In this document: positions 1 through 5,323 of the stretch, piece after piece
Numbering within the stretch: position 1 is the first letter of the stretch
How the letters are laid out: each line of letters opens with the position of its first letter
Assembly (NCBI GenBank): GCA_003694525.1
Contig: RFLK01000053.1
Coordinates: 1 to 8,620 of the forward strand
Origin: Candidatus Woesearchaeota archaeon
GTDB taxonomy: Archaea > Nanobdellota > Nanobdellia > Woesearchaeales > ARS49
Reading direction: 5' to 3'
DNA length: 8,620 nucleotides
Translations under genes and position numbers: made by a program
Notes under the pieces: model-generated
Databases searched by the model: none
Told to the model about the DNA's origin: nothing
Seen by the model: the letters and a program-made list of their open reading frames with translations, nothing else

Positions 1-18
1 AGCAACTCCAATCAACTC

Positions 19-37
19 ATATCACTATCTATATCAC
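19..37. repeat. Short direct repeat ATATCAC x2 upstream of the blaI-like promoter
   Basis: The heptamer ATATCAC occurs at 19-25 and again at 31-37, 12 bp start to start, about one helical turn. It lies 30-50 bp upstream of the TATA box of the BlaI-like gene, where an activator or repressor could bind on one face of the DNA. The region is AT-rich, so chance is a serious alternative. Confidence 0.3.
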
Positions 38-48
38 AGTTTGCGCGC

Positions 49-55
49 TTTTTTT
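49..55 (+). terminator. T7 tract, possible end of an upstream transcript
   Basis: Seven T residues (49-55) follow the GC-only hexamer GCGCGC (43-48). Archaeal RNA polymerase can terminate on T-runs of this kind. No upstream gene is visible inside the window, so the role is inferred only from composition. Confidence 0.25.
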
Positions 56-65
56 GATTCATAAC

Positions 66-75
66 ATATTTAAGA
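66..75 (+). promoter_or_regulatory. TATA box of the BlaI-like/peptidase operon
   Basis: ATATTTAAGA at 66-75 resembles an archaeal TATA box. Its TTTAAG core (69-74) lies 23 nt before the ATG at 98, the distance expected between a TATA box and the transcription start. The mRNA is therefore probably leaderless, and no Shine-Dalgarno sequence precedes this ATG. Confidence 0.6.
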
Positions 76-97
76 TAAGGCTCATTTTTGTTCTGTT

Positions 98-442
98 ATG
101 AAAAAGCGCATTGCAGATTTCAAGTCTGTTCTAAGCCCTTTGGAGAGGGATGTGTTGAATGTTTTGTGGCCTAAAAAGCGTTTGAGGGTTAAAGAGGTTC
201 ACGAAAAACTTGCCTGCAATGTTGCCTTGAGTTCTGTTGCTGTTATTCTCGACAGGCTTCATTCTCGCGGTATTGTGAAAAGAGATGTCGAGCCTGGTAG
301 GGGCGGGGTGAGGTATATCTATTATCCTTGCAAGAACAAGGCAGAGTTTGAGAAGTCCATTGTTGAGAAGACCGTAAACAAGCTCATCGACGCTTTCGGC
401 CCTGTTGCAATATCATATTTCAATGAGCGTTTTAGGAGGTGA
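98..442 (+). CDS. BlaI/MecI/CopY-family winged-helix transcriptional repressor
   Basis: The 114-residue protein matches the penicillinase-repressor family in length and layout. Residues about 10-78 form the winged helix: 'LSPLERDVLNVLW' (12-24) is the characteristic first helix, 'VKEVHEKL' (31-38) precedes the recognition helix around 'SSVAVILDRLHSRGIV' (45-60), and the wing carries 'VRYIYYPC' (71-78). The C-terminal helices (about 82-113) would dimerise, as in BlaI. Family members bind dyad operators as dimers and are inactivated by a partner membrane peptidase or by a ligand. Here the next gene, 3 nt downstream, is such a peptidase, so autoregulation of this operon is likely by inference. 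The ATG is placed by its distance from the TATA box. No cleavage site can be recognised. Confidence 0.85.
   Translation: MKKRIADFKSVLSPLERDVLNVLWPKKRLRVKEVHEKLACNVALSSVAVILDRLHSRGIVKRDVEPGRGGVRYIYYPCKNKAEFEKSIVEKTVNKLIDAFGPVAISYFNERFRR
434..442 (+). promoter_or_regulatory. Strong Shine-Dalgarno for the peptidase gene
   Basis: AGGAGGTGA at 434-442 is a full match to the complement of the archaeal 16S rRNA 3' end. It overlaps the final codons of the repressor gene and lies just before a GTG at 446, so it fixes that GTG as the start. The downstream gene is therefore translated independently from a bicistronic message. Confidence 0.85.
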
Positions 443-445
443 ATC

Positions 446-1156
446 GTGTTATCTCGGATAATTGGGTTCATCGCAAGTCCTGAAAAGATGCTTTTTGTTG
501 TAGTATGCACCATATTTGCTCTTGCAGCGCTTCTTGCATTCAATCGTTCAGGAAGGCTTTCTTTTCTCTATGCTCATCTCGTATTTGTTCTATCTCCTGT
601 TTTTTATTTTGCTCTTTCAATAAACTGCAGTTTTGGTTTTGCCAAAGGTCTTCTCTCTTGGTGTACTCTTCTTTTTGCAAAGTTCATAATATACGTTTTG
701 CCACCTCTTATTGCCGCAGTTGTGATTGGTGGTGCCTTCTTTGTTCCTATGCTTCTCAGAGCAAGCTCTCGCGCTGTCAACTCTTCCATCTTCAGGTCAG
801 CTCAGCGCAAGGCAGGAGTCAAATCAAGGCTTTTTGTTATTGACAGAGCAGCCCCTCAGGCTTTTTCGTCAGGAGGTGATGTGTTCGCATCTGTAGGTCT
901 TTTTGATGTCCTCTCAAAAGATGAGCTTGAGGCTGTTTTTTTGCATGAGTTGCACCATGTGAAGAAAAGAGCCTCTTGGCGCAAGCTCAGCGATAGATTG
1001 GTGAGGTTTTTCTCTCCTCTTGCCTGGTTTTCTAAGGGTTGCGTTGAGAGCGATGAGATTGAGGCAGATGAGTTTGCGATCAGGATTCAGGGAACCAGGG
1101 CGCATATTGATAGTGCTCGCTTGCGCATAGCCTCCCACCCCGATAAATCTTTATAG
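446..1156 (+). CDS. Membrane zinc metallopeptidase, M56 (BlaR1/MecR1)/M48-like
   Basis: This 236-residue protein has three to four hydrophobic segments (about 14-32, 39-59, 67-84 and 85-104), then a cytosolic-type metallopeptidase core. The zinc motif HELHH is at 167-171 after 'DELEAVF', and the third ligand is in 'EIEADEFA' (204-211), with E204 and D208 in the ExxxD spacing of M48/M56 enzymes. 'SPLAWF' (190-195) between the two resembles the 'NPLVW' stretch of BlaR1-type peptidases. There is no extracellular penicillin-binding sensor domain, so the signal is not a beta-lactam in the classical way. It lies 3 nt after a BlaI-like repressor, and such a peptidase would be expected to relieve that repressor. 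The GTG start is set by the Shine-Dalgarno sequence. An HtpX-like quality-control protease is the alternative reading. Confidence 0.8.
   Translation: MLSRIIGFIASPEKMLFVVVCTIFALAALLAFNRSGRLSFLYAHLVFVLSPVFYFALSINCSFGFAKGLLSWCTLLFAKFIIYVLPPLIAAVVIGGAFFVPMLLRASSRAVNSSIFRSAQRKAGVKSRLFVIDRAAPQAFSSGGDVFASVGLFDVLSKDELEAVFLHELHHVKKRASWRKLSDRLVRFFSPLAWFSKGCVESDEIEADEFAIRIQGTRAHIDSARLRIASHPDKSL
1150..1155 (+). promoter_or_regulatory. TATA box of gltX, embedded in the preceding stop codon
   Basis: TTTATA at 1150-1155 is followed by exactly 22 nt and then the gltX ATG at 1178. It overlaps the TAG stop (1154-1156) of the peptidase gene. The spacing puts transcription start at or beside the ATG, so a leaderless mRNA is likely. 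Confidence 0.65.
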
Positions 1157-1177
1157 GGCTTATTTCTTGCTCAGAAT

Positions 1178-2872
1178 ATGGATGTTGAAAATTTGGCCTT
1201 AAAGTATGCCTTGGATAATGCTCGCAAGTATGGGGGAAAGCCGAATATTGGCTCTGTTGTTGGGAGCATTATTGCCAAAGAGCCGAAAATCAAGTCCGAT
1301 CTTAAGAGGTTTATGCCTAAGATTCAGGAAGTTTGCAAGAAGGTCTCCAAAATGTCTGTTGATGAGCAGATTAGGATGCTCTCAAAAATAGCGCCTGAGC
1401 TTCTTGAAGAGAAGAAAGTTGTCCAAGAGCGCACTCTAAAGGACTTGAAAAATGCCGAGCAGGGCAAGGTTGTTTTGCGTCTTGCGCCAAGTCCATCTGG
1501 TCCCAATCACATAGGTCATGCTCTCGTGTTTACTTTGAATTATTTGTACAAGAAAAAGTATGATGGGAAGCTTATTCTGAGAATCGAGGATACTAACCCT
1601 GACAACATATACGAGCCCGCATATAAGATGATAGAGGAGGATTGGAAGTGGTTGACTCAAGATGGGATAGATGAGGTGGTTGTGCAAAGCAATCGTATGG
1701 AGACCTATTATGACTATATGCACGAGATCCTGGAGCGCAGTGGCGCGTATGTTTGCACTTGCAATGCTGACAAGTTCAGGGAATTGATTCACAAAAAGCA
1801 AGCGTGCCCTTGCAGAGATCTTGACATCAAGGAACAGCTTTTGCGTTGGGATAGGATGTTTGTTGAGCTTGAGCCTGGGGATGCCGTTGTCCGCATAAAG
1901 ACTGATATAGCTCATCCCAATCCTGCAATGCGAGACTGGGCTGCATTCAGGATCAATCATCGCACTCATCCCTTGACTGGAAGCAAGTATCGTGTCTGGC
2001 CCCTTATGAATTTTGCAGTGGCAATTGATGATCACGAGCTTGGCATAACTCACACCATAAGAGGCAAGGATCATATGGATAATGCAAAGCGCCAGCAGTA
2101 CATCTATGATTTTTTTGGCTGGACAGCGCCTGAGCGCGTTTTTATTGGAAAGATAAACTTCGAGGGTTTCAAGGTCAAAACTTCGCTCGTCAAAAAAGAT
2201 ATTGAGAGAGGGGTGTACTCTGGCTGGGATGATATTCGCCTTCCTTTTCTTGCAGCTCTTAGAAGAAGGGGTTTCCAGCCTCAAGCTTTCCACTCTTTTG
2301 CAATGGATGTGGGCTTGGGTCTTAATGACAAGGTTGTTCCTTTGGATGATTTTTTCAAGAGCATAGAGGCGCATAACAGAAAGGTCATAGATCCTGTTGC
2401 GAACAGGTATTTCTTCATTCCAGACCCTGTTCTTGTGAGGGTTGAGGGCGCCCCTGATAAGAGAATAAGGTTGAAGCTTCACCCTGATGATCCTGAAAGG
2501 GGATTCAGGGAGCTTTCAACTTCATCCTCAATTTTTGTTCCCAAGGCTGATCTTGAAAGAATGGAAGAGGGCGGTTTGTATCGTTTGATGGACTTTTGCA
2601 ATGTTGAGAAGAAGGGTGCCTCCTTGGTGTTTGTAAGCGAGAGCCTGGACGAGTATAGGAAGAGGGGAAAAGGTTCAATGCAATGGCTTCCTGAAACGGA
2701 AGATCTGCTTGATGTGCAGGTTCTTCTTCCCAACGGCTCGCTTGTCAATGGCAAGGGCGAGCCTGCTCTCAAGAATGAGAAGGTGGGGTCTATAGTTCAG
2801 TTTGAGCGTTTTGCTTTCTGTCGTTTGGATAGCACAGATGGTTCTCTCTCTTTCTGGTTCACGCACAAGTGA
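1178..2872 (+). CDS. gltX: Glutamyl-tRNA synthetase, archaeal/eukaryotic type
   Basis: This cytosolic class I synthetase joins glutamate to tRNA-Glu using ATP. The 564-residue length is normal for the archaeal enzyme. Residues 1-95 are the archaeal helical N-terminal extension. The catalytic core starts with 'RLAPSPSGPNHIGHA', HIGH being 111-114; 'RIEDTNP' (135-141) is the conserved glutamate-binding stretch. 'SGWDD' (348-352) followed by 'RLPFLAALRRRG' is the usual sequence after the KMSKS loop. The loop itself reads KVKTS (332-336) followed by L, weaker than the usual archaeal K-L-S-T-S-K. Cysteine pairs CTC (193-195) and CPC (210-212) could bind zinc. The C-terminal half (about 390-564) is the beta-barrel anticodon-binding region. 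Whether it discriminates tRNA-Glu from tRNA-Gln cannot be read from the sequence. The ATG follows the TATA box by 22 nt. Confidence 0.96.
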   Translation: MDVENLALKYALDNARKYGGKPNIGSVVGSIIAKEPKIKSDLKRFMPKIQEVCKKVSKMSVDEQIRMLSKIAPELLEEKKVVQERTLKDLKNAEQGKVVLRLAPSPSGPNHIGHALVFTLNYLYKKKYDGKLILRIEDTNPDNIYEPAYKMIEEDWKWLTQDGIDEVVVQSNRMETYYDYMHEILERSGAYVCTCNADKFRELIHKKQACPCRDLDIKEQLLRWDRMFVELEPGDAVVRIKTDIAHPNPAMRDWAAFRINHRTHPLTGSKYRVWPLMNFAVAIDDHELGITHTIRGKDHMDNAKRQQYIYDFFGWTAPERVFIGKINFEGFKVKTSLVKKDIERGVYSGWDDIRLPFLAALRRRGFQPQAFHSFAMDVGLGLNDKVVPLDDFFKSIEAHNRKVIDPVANRYFFIPDPVLVRVEGAPDKRIRLKLHPDDPERGFRELSTSSSIFVPKADLERMEEGGLYRLMDFCNVEKKGASLVFVSESLDEYRKRGKGSMQWLPETEDLLDVQVLLPNGSLVNGKGEPALKNEKVGSIVQFERFAFCRLDSTDGSLSFWFTHK

Positions 2873-2878
2873 TTTATA
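2873..2878 (+). promoter_or_regulatory. TATA box of the 158-residue gene
   Basis: TTTATA at 2873-2878 immediately follows the gltX stop (TGA 2870-2872) and is 22 nt from the next ATG (2901), the same spacing as at gltX and cmk. The gene therefore has its own promoter and probably a leaderless mRNA. Confidence 0.65.
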
Positions 2879-2900
2879 GTAGGTCTTCATTTCATCTATT

Positions 2901-3377
2901 ATGATTCCTGGAAAGGGATATAGCGGATATTATTCCCTAAAAGATATTATTGAAGAGAAGAGGTTTGAGACTCCGCGTATCGTCTTTGTTTTTGAGGGTA
3001 ATCAATTGTTTGCCAATGGAAAGCCCATTCAGGGTTTGCGCATAGTGGATAATTATGCTATTATTAAGGGAATTCATTACACTTCTTGGGAAGGTGCAAC
3101 GCAGATAAGATCGACAGAGCGTCTTGAGCCTTCATTGGATGACCCTTTCGTTTATCTTGCCCAGCCAGGCGTTATGCAGGGCTGGCCTGAGCACTTGATC
3201 AAAAAGGAGCTTGGCGCAAGGGTTGCAAACACTGCTGTTAAGGTTCAGGTTGTTGTTCCTCTGGAGCGAGTGTGGCTCAAGGTCGGAAAGAATGCTGTTC
3301 ATTTTGCAATAAGCGGTGTTGTCTCAGAGTATGAGATTAAGAAGATTGAAGTTCAGCGTTTAAAGCAGTTTTCGTAA
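2901..3377 (+). CDS. Unrecognised protein with ADP-ribosyltransferase-like (HYD1-type) signature
   Basis: I do not recognise this 158-residue protein with confidence. Residues 59-62 read HYTS, followed by a helix 'EGATQIRSTERLEPS' (64-78) and a strand 'PFVYLAQPG' (82-90). This order (H-Y-T, a helix with G-A-x-x-I, then a strand with Y) recalls ADP-ribosyltransferase folds of the HYD1-signature toxin group and, more distantly, DarT-like enzymes. Later strands would be 'KVQVVVPLERVWL' (114-126) and 'AVHFAISGVV' (132-141), and E143 or E145 in 'VSEYEI' is the only evident candidate for a catalytic acid. There is no signal peptide or membrane segment. The protein has its own promoter and ends in a 25-bp tail-to-tail overlap with the next gene. 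Frame and start are secure; the ART assignment is an inference from motif order only. Confidence 0.8.
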   Translation: MIPGKGYSGYYSLKDIIEEKRFETPRIVFVFEGNQLFANGKPIQGLRIVDNYAIIKGIHYTSWEGATQIRSTERLEPSLDDPFVYLAQPGVMQGWPEHLIKKELGARVANTAVKVQVVVPLERVWLKVGKNAVHFAISGVVSEYEIKKIEVQRLKQFS

Positions 3378-4099
3378 GGCTCTCGAGTTGCGTCCGTTGG
3401 GAGGTAGCGCAATAGCCGATCTCCTTGTATATCTGCTTCTTTTATGAATCTTAACGCAAATGTTTGTTCAAGTTCTGACAAGCTGAAAAGATATGCAAAA
3501 GTTATAACTTCATCAAAGTATTGTTTGAGGTTATCATCAAGCTTTTCTCTGTATTCGACAGCTGATTCTACCTGTTCTTGCAAATATTGGAACTGGGTTT
3601 TGTTAAATGGAGGAATTGGCGATTCAAATATCGCGTTCAGTATGTTTACAAGAACTGCTGAGTGAGCCAGCGGGGATTTGGTGTTTTCTATATTAGGGTT
3701 GTTTTCAACATCGCAAAAGTATACTGTCCCTTCTTCTGCCAGCTCTTCAAGTTGCTTTGAGCATTTTGGGAGCGCATTATGTATCACGTGATAAGTGTAT
3801 GCGGGAACGTATATTTCCTTTCTTGCACTGACATAGTCTAGAAGTTGATTGCCAAATGCGTGACCTTCTGGTTTTCCTCGCCTCTTTTTTGGCTTTCTTT
3901 CTAACAGGGAATAGTCGCAAGAGCCGTTTATGACTTTCAGCCCTTGCCATATCCCTTCAACGCTGCGTGCTCGAAGGTATTCCTGGCCAGGCACAGGAAT
4001 GTAGTATGTTTTTTCGTAGGAGAATGGACTGAATATTTTGAATTGGGTTTTTGCATAGCTGGAAGTGTCTATTCCCTTCCCCCACTTGAACGGCCCCAT
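3353..4099 (-). CDS. DUF6939-like protein of unknown function with C-terminal extension
   Basis: The 248-residue protein carries a recognisable conserved core: 'FSPF' (23-26), 'IPVPG' (34-38), 'SVEGIWQGLKVI' (46-57), 'KKRRGKPEGH' (71-80), 'ARKEIYVPAYTYHV' (92-105), 'YFCDVENN' (127-134) and 'SPLAHSAVLV' (142-151). That order matches an uncharacterised family, mainly bacterial and phage, that I recall as DUF6939; the number is from memory. Residues 160-248 are an extra helical, Glu/Lys/Gln-rich tail I do not recognise. The VEGIWQGLK stretch superficially resembles the V/E-H-x-x-Q-x-x-K opening of NADAR glycosidases, but the later NADAR motifs are not visible. I chose the ATG at 4099, 25 nt from a TATA box; an in-frame TTG at 4114 would sit upstream of the expected transcript. 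It converges on the ART-like gene with a 25-bp overlap. Its presence in an archaeon suggests transfer. Confidence 0.8.
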   Translation of the reverse strand: MGPFKWGKGIDTSSYAKTQFKIFSPFSYEKTYYIPVPGQEYLRARSVEGIWQGLKVINGSCDYSLLERKPKKRRGKPEGHAFGNQLLDYVSARKEIYVPAYTYHVIHNALPKCSKQLEELAEEGTVYFCDVENNPNIENTKSPLAHSAVLVNILNAIFESPIPPFNKTQFQYLQEQVESAVEYREKLDDNLKQYFDEVITFAYLFSLSELEQTFALRFIKEADIQGDRLLRYLPTDATREPYENCFKR

Positions 4100-4122
4100 A
4101 TTCGTTCTGGGCAAAGAACCCC

Positions 4123-4132
4123 TTTTTAAATA
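4123..4132 (-). promoter_or_regulatory. TATA box of the DUF6939-like gene
   Basis: On the minus strand TATTTAAAAA (4132-4123) is a good archaeal TATA box. Its TTTAAA core lies 25 nt before the ATG at 4099, which supports that start over the TTG at 4114, only 10 nt away. A leaderless transcript is expected. Confidence 0.6.
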
Positions 4133-4141
4133 TTTCGTTAT

Positions 4142-4158
4142 TGTTTAGTGGTTAAACA
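4142..4158. promoter_or_regulatory. Inverted repeat TGTTTA-N5-TAAACA upstream of the DUF6939-like promoter
   Basis: A perfect 6-bp dyad, TGTTTA (4142-4147) and TAAACA (4153-4158), flanks a 5-bp spacer. It lies about 10 bp upstream of the TATA box of the DUF6939-like gene and directly abuts the stop codon (4159-4161) of the coiled-coil gene. The form suits a dimeric regulator. A terminator for the coiled-coil operon is less likely because no T-run follows on that strand. Confidence 0.4.
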
Positions 4159-4680
4159 TCACTCAAGCAGTTCGAGTTTGCCTTCAAGAGACTCTATTCT
4201 CGCTTTCAGCTTTGAAAGGCGCGCTTTGCTGATCTTCTTATCCTTTTTCAATGTTGAATAAAGCCTTTTCAATTTCCCAATGTCTTTCTTTAGTTGTTCT
4301 ATATGTTCCTGTTTTGTCTTCAAGGCATCCCTTATTTTTCTTTCAAGCTCTTGAATTCTCTTTTTTCTTGTTGTTTGTGTTGTCAGGTATTTCTCTAGTT
4401 TTTTGTGCAATGTTGAGATCTTTGCTTTGAGTTTTTTGTGTACTTCTTCCTCTTCTTTTTGGTGGGTTAGAATTCTTTGCTCTTGTGCCTTGATGTGGCT
4501 CAGGTGTTCTTGAAGTTCGCTAAGATGTCCGTGCAGGTGTTTTGTGTCTATCTTTTTCAGTTGTTTTATTGCTTGTCGCGCCTTTGCGTCTCTGAGTTCT
4601 CTTTGCTCTTCTCTCAGCGCTGCGCGAGCAAGATAGTACAAGTAGATTGCCCTGTTGGATGGGTCAATTGAGTCAATCAT
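4159..4680 (-). CDS. Coiled-coil protein of unknown function
   Basis: The 173-residue protein is almost wholly helical. A short N-terminal segment 'DPSNRAIYLYYLARAAL' (6-22) contains aromatic residues and could be a packing or binding region; from about residue 24 to the end it is rich in Lys, Glu, Gln and Leu with heptad-like spacing, e.g. 'IQELERKIRDALKTK' (109-123) and 'LSKLKARIESLEGKLELLE' (155-173). It has no cysteine, signal peptide or membrane segment. The start codon overlaps the stop of the upstream gene as ATGA (4680-4677), so the two are translationally coupled and probably work together. Database hits to SMC or Rad50 would most likely be coiled-coil artefacts, because no ATPase motifs are present. 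Function unknown. Confidence 0.8.
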   Translation of the reverse strand: MIDSIDPSNRAIYLYYLARAALREEQRELRDAKARQAIKQLKKIDTKHLHGHLSELQEHLSHIKAQEQRILTHQKEEEEVHKKLKAKISTLHKKLEKYLTTQTTRKKRIQELERKIRDALKTKQEHIEQLKKDIGKLKRLYSTLKKDKKISKARLSKLKARIESLEGKLELLE

Positions 4681-5261
4681 ATGCCAAAGGTTCGCCTTCG
4701 AGGAAGCGGTGGTAGTGGCGATCGTCGTCCCGTTTGTTGTTGTGGAGTGGTTTGAGGCTCGGGCGCTGGCGGAATCGGAGGCTCGGGAACAGGCGGAATT
4801 GGCGCTTGCCCTGCTGCCTGTTGGGGTTGCGTTTGAGTGTTTTGAGGTCCAGGTTGGAGCCCTGGTGGATGGTTTCCTGAACGAAGTGCGGGCTCTGGAA
4901 TTGGTGGAAGGCCTGGTGGCATTTGCGCCTCCTCTCCTCGCGATTCTCTGAGCATATCTGCAATTGCAAGAATTCCTTGCGCTATCTCTGAGTTTTGTTC
5001 TAGTATCTTGTTCATTCTCTCGAGTATGGGCTCGAATTTCTCTTTAAAGCGCAGACCGCCTTCTTCTACTCTCATCTCGTGGGCTGCATCTTCAAATATT
5101 GTTATCAGTTTGTCAAGTTTTTTGTTTACTTCAATAAGTGATACGTGAAGCTTCTTGCTCGGTGCAATCTCGAATTCTTTGAGCTTTGCAAGTTCTTCCT
5201 TTAGTTCTTCTATTTCCTTGTGTGGGAGAAGTTCGTACTCGTCAGTTGAATCGTTTGGCAT
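4677..5261 (-). CDS. Coiled-coil protein with proline-rich C-terminal tail, unknown function
   Basis: The 194-residue protein has two parts. Residues 1-109 are helical: 'YELLPHKEIEELKEELAKLK' (9-28) starts a coiled coil, and 'KLHVSLIEVNKKLDKLITIFEDAAHE' (about 37-62) plus 'FEPILERMNKILEQNSEIAQGILAIADML' (about 76-104) continue it. Residues 113-194 are low complexity, dominated by Pro, Gln, Glu and Gly, with two copies of PIPPxPEP, ending in the basic peptide RRRTFGI. The opening segment resembles small coiled-coil proteins I associate with DPANN archaea (from memory). No signal or membrane segment is present. A proline-rich tail with a distinct end peptide suggests a flexible tether presenting a binding motif. 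It is the first gene of a two-gene operon. The start is supported by a Shine-Dalgarno sequence, GGGTGATC. Confidence 0.8.
   Translation of the reverse strand: MPNDSTDEYELLPHKEIEELKEELAKLKEFEIAPSKKLHVSLIEVNKKLDKLITIFEDAAHEMRVEEGGLRFKEKFEPILERMNKILEQNSEIAQGILAIADMLRESRGEEAQMPPGLPPIPEPALRSGNHPPGLQPGPQNTQTQPQQAAGQAPIPPVPEPPIPPAPEPQTTPQQQTGRRSPLPPLPRRRTFGI
4754..4801. repeat. Two tandem 24-bp units encoding PIPPxPEP
   Basis: Two adjacent 24-bp units, 4754-4777 and 4778-4801, both begin GAGGCTCGGG on the plus strand and share 20 of 24 positions. On the coding (minus) strand they encode the two PIPPVPEP/PIPPAPEP copies in the proline-rich tail. Recent duplication or slippage is the simple origin. 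The local DNA is also more G-rich than its neighbours. Confidence 0.75.
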
Positions 5262-5263
5262 AT

Positions 5264-5271
5264 GATCACCC
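5264..5271 (-). promoter_or_regulatory. Shine-Dalgarno of the coiled-coil operon
   Basis: Minus-strand GGGTGATC (5271-5264) contains GGTGATC, a seven-base match to the anti-Shine-Dalgarno complement GAGGTGATC, ending 2 nt before the ATG at 5261. It supports that start and implies a leadered mRNA, unlike most genes here. Confidence 0.65.
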
Positions 5272-5300
5272 TTTTATTTGTTTTAAAATAGAAGAGAGAC

Positions 5301-5308
5301 TATATAAA
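5301..5308 (-). promoter_or_regulatory. TATA box of the coiled-coil operon
   Basis: Minus-strand TTTATATA (5308-5301) is a consensus-like archaeal TATA box. It would start transcription roughly 18 nt before the ATG at 5261, leaving room for the Shine-Dalgarno sequence. A second AT-rich candidate (TTTTAAAA, 5288-5281) lies 20 nt from the ATG and would give a leaderless message; I consider it less likely. Confidence 0.55.
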
Positions 5309-5323
5309 TATTTTCCCGGTTTA

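Noticed and set aside
1436..2482. Long minus-strand open frame (348 codons) opposite gltX
   Set aside because: It is antisense to a well-conserved GluRS, and its translation is low in family-like motifs and rich in His/Ile/Leu. It is a shadow of gltX codon use.
3353..4099. Calling the DUF6939-like protein a NADAR glycosidase
   Set aside because: Only the VEGIWQGLK stretch is similar; later NADAR motifs such as W-G and G-N-x-L-G are not seen. Kept only as a hypothesis to test.
4100..4114. TTG start five codons upstream for the DUF6939-like gene
   Set aside because: It is too close to the TATA box; the ATG at 4099 has the spacing seen at the other leaderless genes.
4142..4158. Hairpin as a terminator of the coiled-coil operon
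   Set aside because: No T-run follows on the transcribed strand, and the dyad sits next to a promoter, so an operator is the better reading.
4655..4969. Open frames on both strands overlapping the proline-rich tail
   Set aside because: They are products of the repetitive, G/C-skewed sequence encoding Pro/Gln/Glu. The coupled ATGA operon and coiled-coil pattern support the annotated frame.
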